Assembly: GCA_045801465.1 (NCBI GenBank)
Contig: JBJMSU010000228.1
Span: 1 to 20,376 of the forward strand
DNA from: DATFWC01 sp045801465
GTDB lineage: Bacteria; Pseudomonadota; Alphaproteobacteria; Rhizobiales; Xanthobacteraceae
DNA: 20,376 nt
Reading direction: 5' to 3'
The notes below the pieces were generated by a model. The model was given only the letters and a program-made list of their open reading frames with translations, was not told the DNA's origin and made no database searches. Made by a program: the position numbers and the translations under genes. The first letter of the stretch is position 1, and each line of letters opens with the position of its first letter. Below, one piece after another: positions 15,625-20,376 of the stretch.

Positions 15625-16290
15625 TCATGCGCCGAGCGACCACACGCTGGTGTGCTTGATGTCCTGATCTTCCAGTGCGCGCGTGACCGGCACCTTGTAT
15701 TCGCACAGCCATTCGAGGCGCTCGCGCGGCAGGTAGGCGCGGCCGGGGTCGCCCACCAGCACGCGCGTGCCGACCGCCGCGTGGCGCCGCAGAAAGGCGA
15801 AGGTGCGCGCCGCGGGCGCGTCCTCGTAGAAGAAGTCGCCGACCAGGATGGCGTCGTAACGGGCGGCCAGCGGGGCCGGGTGCCGGAGCAGGTCGTGCGT
15901 CACGACGTCGAGATAGACGCCGTTCGCCTCCATGTTGAGGGCGATGGCGGCCTGCGCGAACGGGTCGATCTCGGCGGCGATCACCGGCACGGCGCCCGCT
16001 TTCGCCGCCGCGATGCCGACGAGACCCGACCCGGACGCGAGATCGAGCACGCGCTTCGCCTTCACCAGCTCGGGACGCTCGAGCACGTAGCGCGCGAGCG
16101 CCTGCCCGCCCGCCCAGGCGAACGCCCAGTAGGGCGGCGGCAGCCCAAGCTCGCGCAGCTCGTCCTCGGTCTTTTCCCACAGCGGCACCGGTTCGTCGGC
16201 CACATGCAGCTTGATCTCCGGCACGTGCGGCACGGGCTTGAGCTGCGTGTTGGCGACGATGAAGGCGCGCGGGTCGGCAATGCTCGGCAC
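15625..16290 (-). CDS. Class I SAM-dependent methyltransferase, ETFB-lysine/nicotinamide-methylase-like
   Basis: The 221-aa protein resembles the seven-beta-strand methyltransferases that modify lysines, such as the electron-transfer-flavoprotein beta lysine methyltransferase. PPPYWAFAWAGGQALARY (51-68) precedes SAM motif I VLDLASGSGLVGIAAA (81-96). The acidic end of strand 2 is AAEIDP (105-110), and GDFFYE (151-156) is the post-strand-4 motif. GDPGRAYLPRERL lies near the C-terminal third. The start is a GTG; an in-frame TAA lies just upstream and no other start is nearby. Substrate assignment rests on resemblance only; a ribosomal-protein methyltransferase is an alternative. It converges with lysR and diverges from the RHH gene. 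Confidence 0.82.
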   Translation of the reverse strand: MPSIADPRAFIVANTQLKPVPHVPEIKLHVADEPVPLWEKTEDELRELGLPPPYWAFAWAGGQALARYVLERPELVKAKRVLDLASGSGLVGIAAAKAGAVPVIAAEIDPFAQAAIALNMEANGVYLDVVTHDLLRHPAPLAARYDAILVGDFFYEDAPAARTFAFLRRHAAVGTRVLVGDPGRAYLPRERLEWLCEYKVPVTRALEDQDIKHTSVWSLGA

Positions 16291-16434
16291 GGCCGCATCT
16301 TAACCAGGCGCAAGCCGGTCCGGACAGCCGTGGCGCTCCTTTCGCTATGGCCGATGCCGCTACCGTCCTGCCGATTTGCCGTCGCTGATACATCACGGCC
16401 GCCCGCGTCTTCACAAGCGCGTGTGGGCGAGACA

Positions 16435-16453
16435 AAACAGGTTGATTCTGTTT
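16435..16453. promoter_or_regulatory. Small dyad upstream of the RHH gene
   Basis: AAACAG (16435-16440) and CTGTTT (16448-16453) form perfect 6-bp arms around 7 nt, about 113 nt before the RHH gene start. It could be an operator, for example an autoregulatory one. A dyad this short also arises by chance. Confidence 0.25.
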
Positions 16454-16565
16454 CGACCTCCTGGTCAGAGTTGTATCGGAACAGTCACTGGGCCACCGCC
16501 CCTCGCCGGTTGCCAGCGCGGTTGACGTCGCTTTCCGTGAAGTTGTTGCCATTCGCGTCGGGCCC

Positions 16566-16838
16566 ATGAAATCAAGGATGTTCAAGCGCTCCGTGATGCT
16601 TCGCGGGCACAAGACCAGCGTCAGCCTCGAAGCTGAATTCTGGAACTGCTTCAAGCAGATCGCTGCGCGGGAGCGGGTCAGCGTCTCGGCGCTGATCACC
16701 CGCATCGACGACGATCGTGAGGGCAATCTGTCGTCGGCCGTGCGGCTGTTCGTGCTCAAGGACCTGCAGTCGCGCGTGAACCCGGCGGCGCGGTTCGGCC
16801 CGTCCGGCACCCAGCCCGGCAGCAGCGACGCCGCCTGA
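16566..16838 (+). CDS. Ribbon-helix-helix domain protein (RHH_4-like)
   Basis: This 90-aa protein resembles the small ribbon-helix-helix family in alphaproteobacteria with the pattern (S/V)KRS...GHKTSVSLE..FW..(L/F)K.IA..R.(V)SVS.L...ID..R..GNLSSA.RLFVL. Here KRSVMLRGHKTSVSLEAEFW spans 7-26 and GNLSSAVRLFVL spans 53-64; the family members are probably DNA-binding or protein-interacting. The last 20 or so residues are low-complexity. A second ATG lies four codons in (16578). The 275 nt upstream have no other gene, only a small dyad (16435-16453). Role and targets are unknown. Confidence 0.85.
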   Translation: MKSRMFKRSVMLRGHKTSVSLEAEFWNCFKQIAARERVSVSALITRIDDDREGNLSSAVRLFVLKDLQSRVNPAARFGPSGTQPGSSDAA

Positions 16839-16890
16839 CCTTCATCTGCGCACGGCACTGCTCTCCGCGCAAAGCCTCTCCCCATCGTCA

Positions 16891-16925
16891 TCACCGGGCC
16901 GGCGCGAAGCGCCGTGACCCGGTGA
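16891..16925. repeat. Imperfect inverted repeat after the RHH gene
   Basis: TCACCGGG (16891-16898) pairs with CCCGGTGA (16918-16925), with further imperfect pairing inside (GGCGC...GCGCC around GAA). It lies 52 nt past the RHH stop and next to the following repeat. It may act as a terminator but has no T-run. Confidence 0.5.
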
Positions 16926-16960
16926 TCCCGCTTCCCTGGGCAATGCGGTGCGTCCCTGAG

Positions 16961-17009
16961 CGGGATGGCCGGGACAACCCTCGCCGCTCATGGCGGCTCG
17001 CCCGGCCAT
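16961..17009. repeat. Extragenic inverted repeat (GGCCGGG family), copy 2
   Basis: ATGGCCGGG (16965-16973) pairs with CCCGGCCAT (17001-17009). The flanking GCGGG(ATGGCCGGGACAA) and the trailing GACGACGCGGTG match the inverse and neighbourhood of the copy at 9421-9453 (GACGACGCGGTG-like at about 9515-9527), so both belong to one dispersed family. The loops differ. Confidence 0.75.
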
Positions 17010-17087
17010 GACGACGCGGTGGCTCATGGCGAATGACCGTAGGTATCATGCCGTTGCTCCTGATTCGACACGCGCCCGGAGGCATTC

Positions 17088-17324
17088 ATGGCGAGAAAGC
17101 GCAAGACGCTCGCGCCGCGCTATGCGGTCGATATTTCGCTCAAGGCCTGGGACATCGCCAAGGCCGGCGCCGCCCTGACGCTGCGCGTGCACGAGCACGA
17201 CGAGCTCTTGGGGACGATCGAGATCGGCCAGGGCACCTTCGGCTGGAGGAGCGCCCGCCGCAAGAAGGGCTTCAACCGCATCCCGTGGCGGTCGCTCGCC
17301 GAGCGCCTCGACGAGAACCGCTGA
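17088..17324 (+). CDS. Small basic protein of unknown function
   Basis: 78 aa, not recognised as a named family. The start MARKRKTLAPRY is basic; the middle is mixed beta-like (ALTLRVHEHDELLGTIEIGQGTFGW), and the end is charged (RSARRKKGFNRIPWRSLAERLDENR). The ATG has GGAGG about 6 nt upstream, which makes real expression likely. No signal peptide, membrane segment or cysteines are seen. It lies alone between two repeat clusters. A nucleic-acid-binding or small accessory protein is possible, but nothing here shows it. Confidence 0.7.
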   Translation: MARKRKTLAPRYAVDISLKAWDIAKAGAALTLRVHEHDELLGTIEIGQGTFGWRSARRKKGFNRIPWRSLAERLDENR

Positions 17325-17360
17325 CGCTCGATTTGTCATCCTGCCGGAAATCCCTCCGCT

Positions 17361-17467
17361 GTCATCCCGGGTGCGGTGCAGCGCGAAGCGGTACACCACT
17401 CCGCTACGCATAGCGCGTCGAGACGCACGTAAACGCGGTTTAGGTGCTGCACCGCATCCGGCAAAAC
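17361..17467. repeat. Long imperfect inverted repeat upstream of the 754-aa gene
   Basis: Arms 17367-17382 (CCGGGTGCGGTGCAGC) and 17446-17461 pair over 16 bp with one mismatch. Smaller stems lie inside (TAAAC/GTTTA and GCGTC/GACGC). The right arm contains TGCACCGCATCCGG, the same 14-mer as at 20062-20075. It fills part of the 353-nt gap without a gene between 17325 and 17677. Confidence 0.75.
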
Positions 17468-17517
17468 GAGGCGGGCGCTGCAGCATCACTGGGCATGGGA
17501 CTGACCGCGCAAAACTA

Positions 17518-17547
17518 TTGACTGCAACGAGAGGTCGTGCGCATCAT
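17518..17547 (+). promoter_or_regulatory. Candidate promoter for the 754-aa protein
   Basis: TTGACT (17518-17523) is 18 nt from CATCAT (17542-17547), a fair sigma-70-type pair. Transcription would start near 17554, leaving about 120 nt of leader before the ATG at 17678. This also argues against the upstream GTG at 17537 as a translation start. Confidence 0.35.
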
Positions 17548-17677
17548 AGTGCGCTACTCTCCTCATAGCTGCGCGCGAGCGTTCGCCGACGGTCGTTCAT
17601 TCGACCGTCTGCCGACGTGTGCCCGCAGAGTGGAGCCGGTTTCGCAAAGATCGCCAACGATAACGCGGGAGGAAATG

Positions 17678-19942
17678 ATGTCGGGGATGCGGACACACAT
17701 GGAGGTTGCCGGTCGTATGCTCGGGACGTACGCCCAGGATCTCACATTCATGCCGGGATTGAGCGAGCTTCTTGCGCGCAATGGTGCAGCCTACATCTAC
17801 GGCGCGGCCTTCCCGGATTGGACGCATGCAGCCGTGACGGCGCGCCAGATTGCCGAATACATGAGAATCTTCGAAGGGGCGTTCCCGGCGCTCAATTTGG
17901 TGTTGACGCAGGTCTTCAAGAAGCAGTTTTCCGCCCTCGAGGCGCCGCCGCCGGAAATGCCCGACGAGCCCGAGCACTGGCAGCCTTTCATCAAGCGTTT
18001 CTCGCTGCTCCTGCGTCGAAACATACCGGGCGAAAAATGGAGCGACGAGCAGCAGCGCAAGATCGCTTTCCTGCTGGGCCTCGGCTGCCACGAGATTCAG
18101 GATCTGGCCTTCCACTTCAAGGGCCAGTCGAATCCGCAGCCCGACTTGCGCTACTTGAACGTCAGTCCGGCCGCTCGGGGGGACGCCCTCCCCGGCCTCG
18201 AACTCGCCTCCGCGCTGGACGATGACATCGCCGTCTATCAGGCCGAGGTCGGAAAGGATACCGACCATCCCGGCGTGGAAATGCTGGGCGATTTGGTCAC
18301 CGCGGCCTATCCCACCTACGTCAAGCACTCCGACGACGTCATCCAGAGGTTGGAATCGCTGCCGATCGAAGGTGACGTCGCCAATGTTTACGGCGAGCTC
18401 GAACGCAAGCCCACGATCTCGCCGGACGACGTCAAGCGTGGCCGCAACTTCATCGAGCAATGGCTACAGGTGCTGTCGTTCCCGATCTCGGTGCCGGCCC
18501 TGAAGGTTTCCAGCAGCGTGGCCGAGGTCATTCTGAGATTTGCCTATCCGGAGTTCTATGCCCTGCGCAAGAAGCAGGAGAGCGGCAGCGACGCCTCGCT
18601 GTTCGACACCGAGCTCGGCCAATACTTCCGCGGCGGGATCGCCAATGGCTCGGCGGTCGCCTTCATGAATACAATGCGCTGGTATGCGCATTTCCGCGGC
18701 TGGTACTACTTCCAGAACGAATTCCGCACCGACTATACCGACACCCTGTTGTACGCCACCGATGCCAGTGGGACTAAGGAACGGGCGTACACGGCGTATT
18801 CCGGAACGATCGATCTCACCCTGGTCGAGCCCGGATTCGCCTATTATCCGGCGCGCGGGCAGCTCTCGCTCGGGCACGCCGACCAGCCGATCGCGACGCT
18901 CTTGCGCTTCGAGCTCGCCGACAATGTCGACGAGACGCGCAACATCCCGGCTGCCGCCAAAGTCGCCGCCGCAACCTTGCGCCTCTACTGCAGCGCCAAC
19001 GCGCCGCGCAGACCCGATACGCAGATCGAGGTGTACCGCGTGCGGACGCCGTGGGGCTGGGGCAGCGGCGAGCAGCCGAACCAGTACACGAAGGTGCCGG
19101 CGAGCGTCATCGGGCTCGGCGGCGCGAGCTGGTGGGATCGCAATTGCCCGGCCTTGAATGGCGCCATCTACACGCCCGACTCGGTGAGGAGCTTTCGGAA
19201 GCTTATCGACAAGCACAGTCGCGATCTGCAGACGGATCTCTATTCGCTGGCCTCGAAGATCAGGACCAGGCCGGATGAGCAGGGACGGGTCATCGATAAC
19301 AATGCGGTGCAGCAATTCGTACGCGACCGCCGCTCGGTCTGGTCGGATCGGCTGACGGCGATGTTGCGCGGCGCGGTGGAGGGCACGAGCCTGGTCCTGG
19401 CGCCGAGCTCGGCGACCGCGGGCCGCGCGACCACCTATCGGATAACGCTGATCAACCTCATCAACGATCTGATCGCCGGCGTGAGCGCGGCTTGGGACGA
19501 CGCCGCCAACGTCATGAACCGCAAGAACGTCAGCGGTCCGAGCATGAACGGGCTCGCCAACCGTGCCGGCAAGCGGGCCGCCGACTTCCTCAATTGGTTC
19601 GAGGGGCTCGACGGCGTCATTGCAGCGCCGTCTGTGCCGTTGCTCGCATGGCGGTCGCCCGGCTGCAACGGCGTGCCTGGCGACCGCGACGGCGAGCCCG
19701 CGGCGGTGCTCACGGTGAAGGCCGGCGGCGACGGCTGGGTCGACTGTGACGTGACGCGGCTGGTGCAGGCTTGGGCGAGCACGCCGAGTGAAAACTTCGG
19801 CATGCTCTTGAAGGTCGCCGCGGGTTCCGCCGACAACGGCATGGCGATCTCCTACGTCTCGGCGCGCGAAGGCATCAACGCCGAGATGATGAGCCAGGGC
19901 CGCGACATCGCCCATCGTCCCATGTTGATCGTGCGGACCTAG
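17678..19942 (+). CDS. Large protein with zinc-phospholipase-C-like region and an interrupted DNRLRE-like region
   Basis: 754 aa from the ATG that GGGAGG precedes by 5 nt (an ATG 3 nt earlier has only 2 nt spacing). Residues about 37-50 (AAYIYGAAFPDWTHA) and CHEIQDLAFHF (137-147; H138, D142, H146) resemble the metal-ligand segments of the zinc-dependent phospholipase C family. From about 388 the protein resembles a DNRLRE-type beta domain: ATLLRFEL, AATLRLYC, VYRVRTPWGWGSG (about 452), GGASWWDRNC (about 482-491). The expected continuation, LAWRSPG...GDRDGEPAA, then DVTRLVQAW..., NFGMLLK and RPMLIV, resumes only at about 657. The roughly 165 residues between are helical-looking. No signal peptide is visible. 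The function is unknown; lipid or surface binding is only a guess from domain resemblance. Confidence 0.7.
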   Translation: MSGMRTHMEVAGRMLGTYAQDLTFMPGLSELLARNGAAYIYGAAFPDWTHAAVTARQIAEYMRIFEGAFPALNLVLTQVFKKQFSALEAPPPEMPDEPEHWQPFIKRFSLLLRRNIPGEKWSDEQQRKIAFLLGLGCHEIQDLAFHFKGQSNPQPDLRYLNVSPAARGDALPGLELASALDDDIAVYQAEVGKDTDHPGVEMLGDLVTAAYPTYVKHSDDVIQRLESLPIEGDVANVYGELERKPTISPDDVKRGRNFIEQWLQVLSFPISVPALKVSSSVAEVILRFAYPEFYALRKKQESGSDASLFDTELGQYFRGGIANGSAVAFMNTMRWYAHFRGWYYFQNEFRTDYTDTLLYATDASGTKERAYTAYSGTIDLTLVEPGFAYYPARGQLSLGHADQPIATLLRFELADNVDETRNIPAAAKVAAATLRLYCSANAPRRPDTQIEVYRVRTPWGWGSGEQPNQYTKVPASVIGLGGASWWDRNCPALNGAIYTPDSVRSFRKLIDKHSRDLQTDLYSLASKIRTRPDEQGRVIDNNAVQQFVRDRRSVWSDRLTAMLRGAVEGTSLVLAPSSATAGRATTYRITLINLINDLIAGVSAAWDDAANVMNRKNVSGPSMNGLANRAGKRAADFLNWFEGLDGVIAAPSVPLLAWRSPGCNGVPGDRDGEPAAVLTVKAGGDGWVDCDVTRLVQAWASTPSENFGMLLKVAAGSADNGMAISYVSAREGINAEMMSQGRDIAHRPMLIVRT

Positions 19943-19990
19943 AGCATGATCCCGAAAAGTGGACACCGGTTTTCGGAAAAGATCAGGCTC
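19942..19990. repeat. Rhizobiales-type extragenic palindrome
   Basis: Outer arms GAGCATGATC (19942-19951) and GATCAGGCTC (19981-19990) pair with one mismatch; inner CCGAAAA (19952-19958) and TTTTCGG (19970-19976) pair perfectly. The layout matches an abundant intergenic palindrome that I recall from Bradyrhizobium-like genomes. It begins at the last base of the TAG stop of the preceding gene. Confidence 0.75.
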
Positions 19991-20005
19991 AGCGTTTCGT
20001 ACGAT

Positions 20006-20076
20006 CCCGGACCAGCGGTGCACCGCTGCGGAAGAGCTTCCCCCCGGGTTTAACCCGGGGGTGCACCGCATCCGGG
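20006..20076. repeat. Nested stem-loop element with 16-bp palindrome and 21-nt hairpin
   Basis: Outer 6-bp arms (CCCGGA 20006-20011, TCCGGG 20071-20076) enclose the perfect palindrome CAGCGGTGCACCGCTG (20013-20028) and the hairpin CCCCCGGGTT / AACCCGGGGG (20041-20050 and 20052-20061, one unpaired base). The shared 14-mer 20062-20075 links it to the repeat at 17361-17467. It could terminate the preceding gene, but lacks a T-run. Confidence 0.7.
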
Positions 20077-20088
20077 AAACGCGGCGCC

Positions 20089-20175
20089 TCACCGCCCCCG
20101 ATCGCGCGCGAGCCGCTCCACCAGCGCCACCACGGCGCGGCGCAGGCGCTTGTCGGGAATGCGCCCATAGGCGCG
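20089..20175 (-). pseudogene. 3' fragment of a probable XRE-family regulator
   Basis: The minus strand encodes CVRAYGRIPDKRLRRAVV and ALVERLARDRGR before a TGA. This pattern (RAY/F-x-RI-x-D-x-x-LRR...LVE-x-LA) resembles the C-terminal helix of many alphaproteobacterial helix-turn-helix regulators. The frame continues upstream (to 20301) but the sequence no longer looks like that family, so the N-terminal DNA-binding part is missing. The right boundary is approximate. Confidence 0.4.
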
Positions 20176-20291
20176 CACGCAGATCCCCAACAAGCAGGGC
20201 CGCGGCCGCGCCTTCCAGTTCACCGTCAAGAACAACACGCAGGCCAAGCGCCTCACCAAGGCCATCGACAAGGCGGCGGGCGCGCGCAAGT
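20172..20291 (+). pseudogene. 3' fragment of an unidentified gene
   Basis: On the plus strand an open frame without a start codon encodes IPNKQGRGRAFQFTVKNN, TQAKRLTKAIDKAAGARK and TAG; an in-frame TAG lies just upstream. Codons are strongly G/C at third positions, which suggests real coding origin. I cannot name the family. The left boundary meets the opposite-strand fragment at about 20165-20185. From 20292 to the window end I see nothing I can support. Confidence 0.35.
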
Positions 20292-20376
20292 AGTTCACCA
20301 ATCGTCGAAAACTTGGGACTGGTGCCGGGGCCAGCAGAGCACTGGTTGCCTTATTGATTGACGACGTGGTTTTTTA

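Noticed and set aside
15652..16569. 305-aa plus-strand frame over the class I methyltransferase
   Set aside because: The minus strand has SAM motifs; this frame has none.
17537..17677. GTG start extending the 754-aa protein by 47 residues
   Set aside because: The extension looks non-native, overlaps the candidate promoter, and the strong GGGAGG lies at the later ATG.
19959..20357. 132-aa plus-strand frame at the right end
   Set aside because: Runs through the palindromes, is Arg/Ala/Pro/Ser-rich, and conflicts with the better coding fragments.

Overview
The window reads as chromosomal DNA of a GC-rich alphaproteobacterium, most likely of the order Hyphomicrobiales (Bradyrhizobium/Xanthobacteraceae-like). 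Three things point there: the TCA-cycle gene order, an LDH-type malate dehydrogenase, and short extragenic palindromes of a kind I associate with that order. This placement is inferred from sequence style and gene order; no search was run.

Layout. Positions 1-8106 (minus strand) hold a run transcribed mdh > sucC > orf > sucD > retropepsin-like orf > sucA > sucB, with sucB cut by the left edge. Two members are not TCA enzymes. One is a small exported protein of unknown function between sucC and sucD. The other is an aspartic-protease-fold protein whose catalytic Asp is Asn, ending 3 nt before the sucA start. Positions 8265-9410 (plus strand) hold an FkbM-family methyltransferase that faces away from mdh and converges on zapE. 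Positions 9552-14252 (minus strand) carry zapE and a compact sdhCDAB operon. A LysR-type regulator (14558-15460, plus strand) diverges from sdhC. The shared interval holds two dyads with identical arms (TTCGT-N5-ACGAA).

Right of lysR the DNA becomes accessory-like: a class I methyltransferase (minus), a ribbon-helix-helix protein (plus), a 78-aa unknown protein (plus), and a 754-aa protein joining a zinc-phospholipase-C-like region to a DNRLRE-like region that appears interrupted by about 165 residues. The last 434 bases have no intact gene. They hold an extragenic palindrome, a large nested stem-loop, and what look like two gene 3' ends facing away from each other.

Together, sdhCDAB, mdh, sucCD and sucAB cover the 2-oxoglutarate to oxaloacetate arc of the TCA cycle (all but fumarase). 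The LysR gene is placed to control sdh and itself. Noncoding structure clusters between genes, and several palindromic elements abut or overlap stop codons. No rRNA, tRNA, CRISPR array or insertion sequence was recognised.
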